From positions 1 to 21,441 of the IMG/VR virus record IMGVR_UViG_3300003319_000251: a DNA stretch of 21,441 nucleotides, one strand, 5' to 3'. The position numbers were made by a program, and so were the translations under genes. Under the pieces are notes generated by a model that was given only the letters and a program-made list of their open reading frames with translations, was not told the origin of the DNA and ran no database searches. How positions within the stretch are numbered: position 1 is the first letter of the stretch; each line of letters begins with the position of its first letter. The DNA comes from a virus. Positions 8,333 through 14,781 of the stretch are shown here, piece after piece.

Positions 8333-8590
8333 ATGCCAAGTCAAGAGCCATCACCGAACACCCGGTCAAGCAGCCAAGTTGATCTGGAAATGAAGTCCGG
8401 AGTAATCAAAGTCAGCTCGGAGGCGAAGACACACCTCCGCGTCAATGGTCTTCGAGGCTCCTACAAAAACGTCAGGTTCGACGACAACTTCCTGTCAACT
8501 GGGCCGGTTTCCAATGATGTGGAGCAGGAGCTCACGGAGATGTTTGGTGAACACGTGGAGCGGGTAGCCGCCCCCAAACCCAGCAAGTAA
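8333..8590 (+). CDS. Small hypothetical protein after the capsid gene
   Basis: This 85-residue protein of unknown role starts at the ATG six bases after GGAG (8323-8326); a TTG at 8321 in frame overlaps that site and is less likely. The first ~15 residues are Ser/Pro-rich and probably flexible. The middle is beta-like (SGVIKVSS, HLRVNGL, KNVRFDDNF). The end has a short acidic helix (VEQELTEMFGEHVERV) and a basic tail. It is flanked on both sides by hairpin-containing gaps. Position suggests a small head component such as a minor decoration or head completion protein, but nothing in the sequence proves it. Confidence 0.6.
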   Translation: MPSQEPSPNTRSSSQVDLEMKSGVIKVSSEAKTHLRVNGLRGSYKNVRFDDNFLSTGPVSNDVEQELTEMFGEHVERVAAPKPSK

Positions 8591-8593
8591 CAA

Positions 8594-8633
8594 TCCGATC
8601 CAAGCATCGGAGTTGAGGCTCGACAGTAGAGCC
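8594..8633 (+). other. Two tandem small hairpins in a gap
   Basis: Two short hairpins fill most of this 60-base gap. The first pairs TCCGAT (8594-8599) with ATCGGA (8606-8611) around a six-base loop. The second pairs GGCTC (8617-8621) with GAGCC (8629-8633) around a seven-base loop. No U-tract follows. They end shortly before the ribosome site of the next gene and could affect message stability or translation. Confidence 0.35.
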
Positions 8634-8650
8634 GGAATGAGGAGAGCACG

Positions 8651-9241
8651 ATGCCAAGACATTCTTTTTACCACCGCAACGCCAGGGTTGAGGGCACCCT
8701 CACCCTGAAGAATCCCCCCTTGACTGAGGCCGGTGTTGGCGCCAAGGCCGGCACTGGCGTCTCAGTCGTGGAGCAAGGGGATGGACTCCTTCACAAGACT
8801 ATCTTTACTCTCGTCAACGTGGTAGTCGCCATGGTGGACGCCACCACCAACGGTTCTCAAGGATCACAAAAGATCTATGACTTTCCCGAGGGACTTATCA
8901 ACATCCTCGGCGCGAGCATGAGCTTGAGCATCGCTCGAGTGGGCACCAACCTTGCGGCCGGAGCCGCCATAGTGGCAGCCATTGGAACGGTCGCTCCCGC
9001 CGCCGATGCCACCCTGACCAGCACGGAGGCTAACATCATTCCCTCCACGGCCGCGACGCTGACGGCCGGAGCCGGAGCCCCCAAAGGCAAGAGCACCGCG
9101 GGGTCTACGCTGGACGGCACCACCACTGCTATTGACGCTCTGTTGAACTTTGCCGTTCCGGACGCCGACAGCGCCGGCAACGACTCTCTGGTGGTCAACG
9201 GCACCATCACCATCGTGTGGGCACAGCTCGGTGACGTATAA
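8651..9241 (+). CDS. Putative virion surface/structural protein
   Basis: This 196-residue protein is rich in Ala, Gly, Thr and Val. It starts at an ATG with GGAG six bases upstream. It contains KIYDFPEGLINILGA (residues 74-88) after a Gly/Ser/Gln turn. That pattern (a strand with FxLxxVxVxxxDA, then GSQKIYDFPEG, then an aliphatic strand) recalls structural proteins encoded next to capsid genes in several environmental phages. The lack of charged helices and the regular beta-like alternation suggest a beta-sandwich coat or decoration protein. No signal peptide or catalytic motif is visible. The hydrophobic stretch AAGAAIVAAIGTVAPAA is Ala-rich and more likely packed within the fold than membrane-spanning. 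I am confident it is a gene; the virion role is inferred from context and composition. Confidence 0.65.
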   Translation: MPRHSFYHRNARVEGTLTLKNPPLTEAGVGAKAGTGVSVVEQGDGLLHKTIFTLVNVVVAMVDATTNGSQGSQKIYDFPEGLINILGASMSLSIARVGTNLAAGAAIVAAIGTVAPAADATLTSTEANIIPSTAATLTAGAGAPKGKSTAGSTLDGTTTAIDALLNFAVPDADSAGNDSLVVNGTITIVWAQLGDV

Positions 9242-9291
9242 GGGCTGACTTGAGTAAATCCATTTTTTTAGTTTGTTAAGGAGACACCACA

Positions 9292-9702
9292 ATGACTAAC
9301 AATGTTCCTGACAATTTCGTAAACGCCAAGAAGAGCCCCATCACTGAGAAAGTCGCCCTCGGCGCGCTGGACACTGGTGGAGGCATTCTTTCATGGGCCA
9401 ATCCCGAGGATGGGGACATCCTGATCCTGGGATTGGAGATCGACATCACTACGGTGGCCACAGCCGCGTGCTCGGCCGATTTTGGCACAACGCCAACCAG
9501 CGCCACCACCTCCAGCGACAATTTGATCGACGGCCAGGACATGAACGGAGCCACAGGACAGTTCAACAACATGGACAACAAAGGCACCAACGGTAAGTTC
9601 CGTCAGCGTCTCGCCCAAGGCAAGTGGATCACGGGATCCAGGGTCTCAGGCGCGGCGGCCGGCCTCGTTGGATGGGCCTACATCACCTATCGCAAGCTCT
9701 AA
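9292..9702 (+). CDS. Putative small virion (decoration-type) protein
   Basis: This 136-residue protein starts with an ATG after AAGGAG. It is mostly beta-like and Gly/Thr/Ala-rich. Notable segments are an aliphatic strand (DILILGLEIDITTVAT), an Asn/Asp/Gly-rich loop in the middle, and a C-terminal WITGSRVSGAAAGLVGWAYITYRKL. It lies in a row of similar small beta-rich genes following the capsid gene, which fits a decoration or spike component made in many copies. The 50-base gap before it is T-rich (a run of seven T at 9264-9270), but no hairpin precedes the T-run. No family could be named with confidence. Confidence 0.6.
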   Translation: MTNNVPDNFVNAKKSPITEKVALGALDTGGGILSWANPEDGDILILGLEIDITTVATAACSADFGTTPTSATTSSDNLIDGQDMNGATGQFNNMDNKGTNGKFRQRLAQGKWITGSRVSGAAAGLVGWAYITYRKL

Positions 9703-9717
9703 GAGGAGACTTGATCG

Positions 9718-9978
9718 ATGAAGTTTGGACCACAAGCCCTGCTGGCGAATCAGGCGGCGCCCACTAACGGCGCCGCCATCACGCCATCCGACACCGTTGA
9801 CCTTCCCAACGCCGCCACCAAGGGAATTTGGGTGGGAGGCACTGGAGCCATCAAGGTGGACATGCTGGACTCTGGCACCGTGACGTTCAACGCCGTGCCA
9901 GTAGGCTTGCTTCGCATTCAGGTCAAGCGTGTTTGGTCCACCGGAACAACCGCCACGAACTTATTGGCGCTTTATTAG
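9718..9978 (+). CDS. Head spike base-like protein (RcGTA Rcc01079 type)
   Basis: This 86-residue beta-rich protein has the layout I associate with the head spike base of the Rhodobacter capsulatus gene transfer agent and many phage relatives. It shows a TPSDTVDLPNAATKGIWVGG segment, a central strand ending VTFNAVPVG, and a C-terminal VWSTGTTATNLLALY block (Thr-Gly-Thr, then an aliphatic end). In that particle the base sits on the capsid and holds a spike fibre. The ATG follows a GAGGAG-type site with a normal gap. The similarity is by memory of the family pattern and should be checked by profile search. If right, one of the neighbouring beta-rich genes probably encodes the attached fibre. Confidence 0.6.
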   Translation: MKFGPQALLANQAAPTNGAAITPSDTVDLPNAATKGIWVGGTGAIKVDMLDSGTVTFNAVPVGLLRIQVKRVWSTGTTATNLLALY

Positions 9979-9992
9979 TGATAAGGAGCGAC

Positions 9993-10562
9993 ATGGAGAC
10001 TCTTCAAAGGCCTTCCGGCAACGTCATAGTTCAGCGGGACTTGGCGCTCAGCATTCGTCAGCTCTTTCAGGACGCCCGCTTAGAAAGACAGGCGCGGGAG
10101 CACTTTGAGCGCACCGGACAACGCACCATCATGGGCGGCGCCGCTGGAGCGTGGACGTTCACCAACACCGGTCGCACCTCACTTTTGAACGGCACTTTCG
10201 ACATTGACTCCGACTCCTGGAAGATGGCGCTGTTTTTGAGCACCTCCAACATCGGGGCCTCGTCAACCACTTACGCTGGCCTGACGAACGAGCACTCAAA
10301 TGCCAATGGATACACCACCGGTGGCATCGCTGTCACTTTGACGCTCGCTGGCACCACCACGGTCACGGTGGACATTTCAAGCGACCCGGTCTGGACGGCC
10401 AGCGGAGGTTCAATTACGGCCAGGTTCGCGGTCATTTATGAGGTGAGTGGAAACGTGCTGTGCTATTGCCTTTTGGACTCCACTCCCGCTGATGTGACCA
10501 CCACTGACGGAAACACCTTCACGGTTCAGATAAACGCCTCCGGCGTGTTCACCCTGACCTAA
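9993..10562 (+). CDS. Putative virion structural protein (beta-rich)
   Basis: This protein of 189 residues starts at the ATG directly after AAGGAG (9983-9988). A longer reading upstream in the same frame would lie inside the previous gene and lacks a ribosome site. An N-terminal helical segment (QRDLALSIRQLFQDARLERQ) is followed by a beta domain. The domain has features common in phage structural proteins: WKMALFLSTSN, LTNEHSNANGYTTGG, a Thr/Val strand pair ending DPVWTASGG, then FAVIYEV and CYCLLDSTPADVTTTDGNTF near the C-terminus. The helix may anchor it to the capsid or spike base encoded just upstream (15 bases away), with the beta domain facing out. That makes it a candidate spike or fibre partner. 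Confidence 0.65.
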   Translation: METLQRPSGNVIVQRDLALSIRQLFQDARLERQAREHFERTGQRTIMGGAAGAWTFTNTGRTSLLNGTFDIDSDSWKMALFLSTSNIGASSTTYAGLTNEHSNANGYTTGGIAVTLTLAGTTTVTVDISSDPVWTASGGSITARFAVIYEVSGNVLCYCLLDSTPADVTTTDGNTFTVQINASGVFTLT

Positions 10563-10585
10563 TCTGAGGTAAGGAGCCTAAGCAC

Positions 10586-10909
10586 ATGAGAACAGCGGCG
10601 ATGGCCGAAATGATCAAGCTCGCGGAAGGGGACACCACTCCCTTCAACAGTTTGGTTCGAGAGTCGATTGAAGACGGAATGGTGATCGGGTCAGTTCTGA
10701 AGGAGAAGTTGGGAGCCGCTGGATACTCAGTGGAGACCAAGCCTGGAGAAAAGCACGGCTTCTTCGTGGACATCAAAAAGGACGGCAACTTGGTCGGCTT
10801 TGCCTTTGCCCACTCGGAGAGTGAGGCTGTAAAACAGGCGGTGTTGGCGGAGATGAGACAAGCGGGGTCCGTCACGATAGAGATCACTGAGGACGTTGCC
10901 ACTTCATGA
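10586..10909 (+). CDS. Hypothetical protein, alpha/beta
   Basis: This 107-residue protein follows an AAGGAG site. The N-terminal half is helical (AEMIKLAEG, SIEDGMVIGSVLKEKLGAAG). The second half reads as strand-strand-helix (YSVETKP, GFFVDIKKDGNLVGFAFA, then SESEAVKQAVLAEMRQAG), giving a small alpha/beta fold. Its stop overlaps the next start (ATGA). It is unlike the beta-rich virion proteins around it, so it may be an assembly factor or a non-structural protein. No motif identifies a function. Confidence 0.6.
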   Translation: MRTAAMAEMIKLAEGDTTPFNSLVRESIEDGMVIGSVLKEKLGAAGYSVETKPGEKHGFFVDIKKDGNLVGFAFAHSESEAVKQAVLAEMRQAGSVTIEITEDVATS

Positions 10910-11139
10910 GCTCTCAGCTTCAAATACAGGTGACCAGGGAGCAGTTGCCTGATAGGTACAAGGAGATACTTCAACAAAATCCTCTCTTGGCCAGAACAGA
11001 GGTGGAGACCAAGCTGATTGGATGGACCGATGAAGAGGTGCGCACGCTTCAGCTGCTTTTGGCCTGCGCCAGCAACGCCAGCCTGACTCAGCGACTTTTA
11101 GAGTTGGAGAGGTCACTGGGTGCGTCAAAAGTAGCGTGA
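10906..11139 (+). CDS. Small hypothetical helical protein
   Basis: This 77-residue, mainly helical protein overlaps its upstream neighbour by ATGA, which suggests coupled translation of the pair. The N-terminus reads LQIQVTREQLPDRYKEILQQNP, and the C-terminal part (EEVRTLQLLLACASNASLTQRLLELERSLG) has heptad-like leucines and could form a short coiled coil. It ends 70 bases before the start of the large repeat protein. It could be a chaperone or adaptor for that fibre-like protein, by analogy with small chaperones next to phage fibre genes, but this is a guess from position. Confidence 0.5.
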   Translation: MSSQLQIQVTREQLPDRYKEILQQNPLLARTEVETKLIGWTDEEVRTLQLLLACASNASLTQRLLELERSLGASKVA

Positions 11140-11164
11140 TCGACCATTAAAGAGGCACTGATGC

Positions 11165-11188
11165 GGCACCGGTTCACTTCCCGGTGCC
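11165..11188 (+). other. GC-rich hairpin before the repeat-protein gene
   Basis: A perfect eight-pair stem (GGCACCGG at 11165-11172 with CCGGTGCC at 11181-11188) closes an eight-base loop. It is followed by CGTTTAG, a poor U-tract. It fills the gap before the 702-codon gene and stops ten bases short of its ribosome site. It could be a weak terminator or a translation-modulating structure. Confidence 0.5.
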
Positions 11189-11209
11189 CGTTTAGTAAAG
11201 GGAGACTGA

Positions 11210-13318
11210 TTGAGTTTAACTGGCACAAATCGCGGATCTGGCTCCACCAACACCGCTGGTCAGAACACTTTGGTGATCAGTCCCAATGCCAATTTGTCAG
11301 TTGGGTCACTGATCATTCTCGCGATAGCCTACGACAACTCTGGTACCGCCGGGGCCGACCCATATTCGGACACCACTGACAATGCCTCCGGGGTGACCAA
11401 CACTTGGACCTCTCGTCAGAACCCTCTCAATGATCCGGGAAACGCCAGTGCTGGACACTGCTTGCGTATCATCACCTGCCGATTGCGCAGTGCGGTTTTG
11501 ACCAGCAACTCCATCACCATTTCCTTTGGTGGAAGGACCACTGTGGCGCGATCGTGGACAATCACTGAGATCACCGCGGCCAACGGGTTTGGAGCGGTGT
11601 TCATTGCTGGAGGCTCCACCACGGGTTCATCCACCACTCCAAGCATTACCTCGGGATCAATCACCAGTGGGGACCTGATATTCGCTGCCATGGGCGCTGA
11701 GGGCAACGCCGCCATCACTGCGGACTCGGACACTTCCAACGGCAGCTGGTCCACTCAACAAACATCCGGTGTTGGCACCACTACTGGTGGATCTGAGGTG
11801 GCGTCTCAGTTTAAGGTCGTGACTGGCACCGCCACTCAAACGTACAACTTGACTATCACATCTGCTGACTGGTGCATCGCCTGGATTCAAGTGAGAGAGG
11901 TGGCGGACACCACAGTTACCCCGGGAGCCCTCTCTTTGGCCACCATGGCTTGGTCTCCGGTTTTGAGAAAGGCGGTGATTCCCCCGGTTAAGGCGTTGGC
12001 CACCAGCGCTTTTGCTCCAAAGCTGGCGACCGCGGTGATACCTCCAAAGCTGTCGCTCAACACCTCAGCTTTCGCCCCTATGTTGCCGAGGAAAGTGGTG
12101 CCCAATGTCAACGCTTTTATGACAAACTCGTTTGCTCCCACGGTGCAGGTCGCTTCCTCTATCGTTGTAACCCCTGGCGTACTAAGCATGTCCTTGACTC
12201 GGTTTGCTCCGGTGTTGGCGACCAAAACGACTCCCGGGGTCAAATCATTGAGCCTTACGGTGTTCTCACCAGAGCTCGCGTCAGCAGTTATTCCATCCAA
12301 GTTGTCCTTATCATTGGCGGGGTTCACTGTCGCGGCGTTGACCCCGGTGAAGTCGTTACCAGGAACTCGGCCATTGTCTTTAAGCACGCTGGCACCATCC
12401 ACAAAAGTTGGATTGATTTCTGTTCCGGTGACCCTGTCCATGTCGCTGAGCGTGTTTGCACCTTTGCTTCGATCAGCCATCATCGTACCCGTGAAGGCGC
12501 TTTCCATTAACACCTTTGCGCCCCCGCTGCGCAATTCCATTGTTACTTCAGTGGGAGCTCTGTCTTTGTCGGTGTTTTCACCTTCAGCGCTGACCCCGGT
12601 TCAGGTTTCTCCTCCTCAGCGCTCACTCACCATAACAGCGCTTGTTCCCAAACTACTCAACGCGACGATACCATCGACTAGCTCACTCAGCGTCACGGGT
12701 TTTGCTCCAGCGTTGCCGGCCTCAGTCACTCCAATAACTGGGGCACTGGTGACCACTGGATTTTCTCCCACGGTGGATAACGGAGGGGGATCTCCCAGCC
12801 CACCGACGACTAATCTGAGTTTGACTTCACACGCGCCATCGGCGCACATCGATAGTCACGTCACTCCACCGGCCGGCTCTTTAACGCTGACGCCTTTTGC
12901 TCCAAAGCTCTCATTTTCTTTGGCGATTGGTTTTGCAAGCCTTACCATCACCGGCCTGCAACCCGTGATGCGTCAGGACATGACAGTGCGGCCGGGCTTG
13001 TCATCTCTGAGTCTTATTGGATTTCAAGCGGTGTTGCGCGCTGGCATTACGGTGTCGACTTCCCCGCTCACTTTGCAGATGTTTCGCCCAGTCTTAAACA
13101 GTAATGTGACAGTTCCCTTTGTATCCCTGAGCCTTACTTTTTATGTGCCAACAATCATTCCGAATGGTGAACAGGCCCCCATCACCATCCCGGCTCCTGT
13201 TGGAAAAAGTGTTTCAACGTCCAGCTCTTTAAGTGAAGCCGGCAGAACGTCTAGCTCTTTAAGCGCTGCCGGGACATTCAGTGCTTTAACTAGTGATGGG
13301 AAAACGCAGCGAGGTTGA
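11210..13318 (+). CDS. Large repeat-containing virion or fibre protein
   Basis: This 702-residue protein starts at TTG, five bases after GGAG (11201-11204). Residues 1-230 look like a globular beta-sandwich (strands such as GSLIILAIAYD, SITISFGG, YNLTITS). Residues about 235-650 are some 20 imperfect repeats of about 20 residues, with the pattern S/A-L-S/T-L-x-x-x-F-A/S-P-x-L, each separated by a V-x-P-type turn; this suggests a beta-solenoid or stacked beta-hairpin shaft. Residues 669-698 are a Ser-rich ten-residue tandem repeat (SSSLSEAG, SSSLSAAG). The protein lacks long helices, cysteines are nearly absent after residue 230, and no hydrolase motif is seen. Position between head-surface genes and the head-tail adaptor favours a capsid or neck fibre; a tail-fibre role is less likely this far upstream of the tail genes. 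Confidence 0.8.
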   Translation: MSLTGTNRGSGSTNTAGQNTLVISPNANLSVGSLIILAIAYDNSGTAGADPYSDTTDNASGVTNTWTSRQNPLNDPGNASAGHCLRIITCRLRSAVLTSNSITISFGGRTTVARSWTITEITAANGFGAVFIAGGSTTGSSTTPSITSGSITSGDLIFAAMGAEGNAAITADSDTSNGSWSTQQTSGVGTTTGGSEVASQFKVVTGTATQTYNLTITSADWCIAWIQVREVADTTVTPGALSLATMAWSPVLRKAVIPPVKALATSAFAPKLATAVIPPKLSLNTSAFAPMLPRKVVPNVNAFMTNSFAPTVQVASSIVVTPGVLSMSLTRFAPVLATKTTPGVKSLSLTVFSPELASAVIPSKLSLSLAGFTVAALTPVKSLPGTRPLSLSTLAPSTKVGLISVPVTLSMSLSVFAPLLRSAIIVPVKALSINTFAPPLRNSIVTSVGALSLSVFSPSALTPVQVSPPQRSLTITALVPKLLNATIPSTSSLSVTGFAPALPASVTPITGALVTTGFSPTVDNGGGSPSPPTTNLSLTSHAPSAHIDSHVTPPAGSLTLTPFAPKLSFSLAIGFASLTITGLQPVMRQDMTVRPGLSSLSLIGFQAVLRAGITVSTSPLTLQMFRPVLNSNVTVPFVSLSLTFYVPTIIPNGEQAPITIPAPVGKSVSTSSSLSEAGRTSSSLSAAGTFSALTSDGKTQRG
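11912..13159 (+). repeat. About 20 coding repeats of ~60-72 bases (FAP repeat)
   Basis: The repeats are seen at protein level. Cores include LSLNTSAFAPML (from residue 281), LSMSLTRFAPVL (325), LSMSLSVFAPLL (409), SLSVTGFAPAL (492), SLTLTPFAPKL (557) and SLSLTFYVPTI (639). Spacing is mostly 20-24 residues, averaging about 21 over 19 intervals. The DNA of the copies has diverged, so the array is old rather than a recent tandem expansion, and the later copies lose the FAP core first (FQAVL, FRPVL). Confidence 0.85.
13216..13275 (+). repeat. Tandem 30-base repeat in the repeat-protein C-terminus
   Basis: Two adjacent 30-base units (13216-13245 and 13246-13275) share the run AGCTCTTTAAG and most other positions. 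A third, degenerate unit follows (FSALTSDGK). They encode TSSSLSEAGR then TSSSLSAAGT. High nucleotide similarity suggests a more recent duplication than the main FAP repeats. Confidence 0.75.
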
Positions 13319-13323
13319 CTACG

Positions 13324-13671
13324 ATGACCATTGATTTTTTTATCACCAAGGGTAACAGGCTTCCTTCTATACAGGATAGCTTGAAAGACGCTCAGGGGGC
13401 GCCTCTCGATTTGAGTGGTCCGGCCGTCACGGGGGTTACCTTCTCGATGAGGGACTTCGCCACTGACACTCTTCAAATAAATGAAGCCGCCGCGGTCATA
13501 GTTGCTCCCTCCACCAGCGGAATAGTTCGGTACGACTGGTCGGTGGATGACGCTGATTTGGAGGCTGGCTTTTATCGGGCACGGTGGACCGTTCAGTACC
13601 AGGGTGGTAAATCTTTGGACATTCCAAATGATGGACACATCACTGTTAAGATAAGTTCACCACTTGCGTGA
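13324..13671 (+). CDS. BppU-like Ig-fold phage protein
   Basis: This protein of 115 residues has the pattern typical of the N-terminal domain of BppU-type baseplate upper proteins and of small stand-alone relatives in phage head-neck regions. It reads FFITKGNRLPSIQDSLKDAQGAPLDLSG, a VTFSMRD strand, then GIVRYDWSVDDADLEAGFYRARWTVQYQGGK and a final strand DGHITVKIS. It is probably a small beta-sandwich on the virion. I chose the ATG, nine bases after GAGG (13311-13314); the in-frame TTG at 13315 directly abuts that site. It follows the repeat protein by five bases, so the two are probably co-translated and may act together. Confidence 0.7.
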   Translation: MTIDFFITKGNRLPSIQDSLKDAQGAPLDLSGPAVTGVTFSMRDFATDTLQINEAAAVIVAPSTSGIVRYDWSVDDADLEAGFYRARWTVQYQGGKSLDIPNDGHITVKISSPLA

Positions 13672-13688
13672 GTTTAAGGAGTTGAACT

Positions 13689-14372
13689 GTGCCGCTTCAA
13701 AATCACCCGGACTTCGGTCCCTTGTACCTTGATCCCAATGCCTTTGTCTCGGCGGCCGCCATGTTTGGGGTGGAAAAGGCCCTTCCCGACGACTTGGGAC
13801 TGATTCAGTCGTTTTTGGCCTCGGCCTCCCGCTGGATTGAAGCGCAAACTGGAAAAGTCTACGTGCCAGAGCTCGACACGGTTGAGCAGCACCGCTGGGA
13901 TCCGGTCACTCGAAGAATAACGGTCAACAATCCCCCGGTGCTGTCCGTGAGCAGCTACAAGGTGTTCACCGGCGCTGACACGTTCGCCACGTTTCAGAGT
14001 AACACTCTCGTGATCAACAACCAGGAAAACTACGTGGAGCTCACTGCCATGGCCGCTGTTGGCAACCTGACGCCGGGACTGTTGACACTGGGTTTGACAG
14101 AGCCGTTTGTGGAGATCACTTACAAGAGCTTCAACAGCGTCAAGTTCAACATCAAACTGGCCACGGGGTATGTGGCGGCGAGGATGATGAACAGCGCCTT
14201 GGTCGAGGGGCAGATACCCTTTGGAATCAAGAGCATCAAGATTGGTAGTTCGGCGCAGATCACCAGGAATGAGCCGGAAACCGGGTTTTATCAAAACCAG
14301 CTCGCCTTGGCCAACATGCCCGCTGAGGTTCACATCCTTTTAAGCGGAGAGAGGACGATAGGTGTCGCGTAA
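13689..14372 (+). CDS. Head-tail adaptor (neck) protein
   Basis: This 227-residue protein probably forms the ring under the portal (gp6/gp15-like adaptor). Evidence is its place as first neck gene and segments typical of this group: an N-terminal helical part with DDLGLIQSFLASASRWIEAQTG, a strand block with RRITVNNPPVLSVSSYKVF, and a C-terminal helical part with ATGYVAARMMNSALVEGQIPFGIKSIKIG. The start is GTG, seven bases after AAGGAG. It is followed two bases later by the next neck gene. Confidence 0.75.
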   Translation: MPLQNHPDFGPLYLDPNAFVSAAAMFGVEKALPDDLGLIQSFLASASRWIEAQTGKVYVPELDTVEQHRWDPVTRRITVNNPPVLSVSSYKVFTGADTFATFQSNTLVINNQENYVELTAMAAVGNLTPGLLTLGLTEPFVEITYKSFNSVKFNIKLATGYVAARMMNSALVEGQIPFGIKSIKIGSSAQITRNEPETGFYQNQLALANMPAEVHILLSGERTIGVA

Positions 14373-14374
14373 CC

Positions 14375-14776
14375 ATGGGCTCTCTATTCGACCTATCAAA
14401 CTCGTTTGTGGACGTCATCATTGACCAGTTTGTGGACGTCTGCGATGTGATTGACCAGAGAGAGGTGCAAAACTCTCGCGGTCAATTGGCGCCCGATCCG
14501 GCCAGTCCGGTGGTGGCTTCCAATGTCCCCTGTTTTTATGAGCGCTATGGCAACCGAAGGTTTGAGCAGTTGTCGCAAGCTCAGGTGATTTCCGCCTCCG
14601 TGAGTCACCGCATACTTTTGAGAGTCACGTCAGACACGATGAAGATCAAGGACAACTTCATCATCAAGGTGAAGGCCAGAGGTGATCGTCCGGAGCTCAC
14701 CTTCATCGACCTTCAGCGGTTGGATGAGTCACTGAGCCCGCTCCTGATCGTGGGAGCCAACTTGAGTAACCAGTGA
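14375..14776 (+). CDS. Head closure / head-tail stopper-like protein
   Basis: This 133-residue protein is in the position and size range of SPP1 gp16-type stoppers, which plug the neck until the tail docks. It reads as a small beta barrel: DVCDVIDQREVQNSRGQL, then VPCFYERYG, a strand rich in Val/Ser (QVISASVSHRILLRV), and DNFIIKVKARGDRPELTFIDLQRL. The pattern (a tag-like 'ID..EVQNSRGQ' followed by a strand with HRILLR) is common in stoppers. No strong ribosome site precedes the ATG, so coupling to the gene ending two bases upstream is likely. Confidence 0.7.
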   Translation: MGSLFDLSNSFVDVIIDQFVDVCDVIDQREVQNSRGQLAPDPASPVVASNVPCFYERYGNRRFEQLSQAQVISASVSHRILLRVTSDTMKIKDNFIIKVKARGDRPELTFIDLQRLDESLSPLLIVGANLSNQ

Positions 14777-14781
14777 GATGA

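Noticed and set aside
9242-9291. A promoter in the T-rich gap (TTGAGT at 9251 with a spacing of 17)
   Set aside because: The downstream hexamer TTGTTA is a poor match to a -10 box, and the region is within an otherwise continuous operon.
11161-11379. A 72-codon + strand frame starting at an ATG in the hairpin gap
   Set aside because: It overlaps the start of the repeat-protein gene in another frame, begins next to the hairpin and has no ribosome site.
11887-12540. A 217-codon open frame on the minus strand opposite the repeat protein
   Set aside because: It mirrors the periodic repeat sequence of the + strand gene and has no ribosome site context or neighbours on the minus strand; it is a by-product of repeat composition.
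11912-13159. CRISPR array or DNA-level regulatory repeats
   Set aside because: The repeats are visible only in protein; nucleotide copies are divergent and there are no unique spacers between identical repeats.
13674-14333. A 219-codon minus-strand open frame opposite the head-tail adaptor
   Set aside because: The + strand gene has a clear ribosome site, position and protein pattern, and all other genes are on the + strand.
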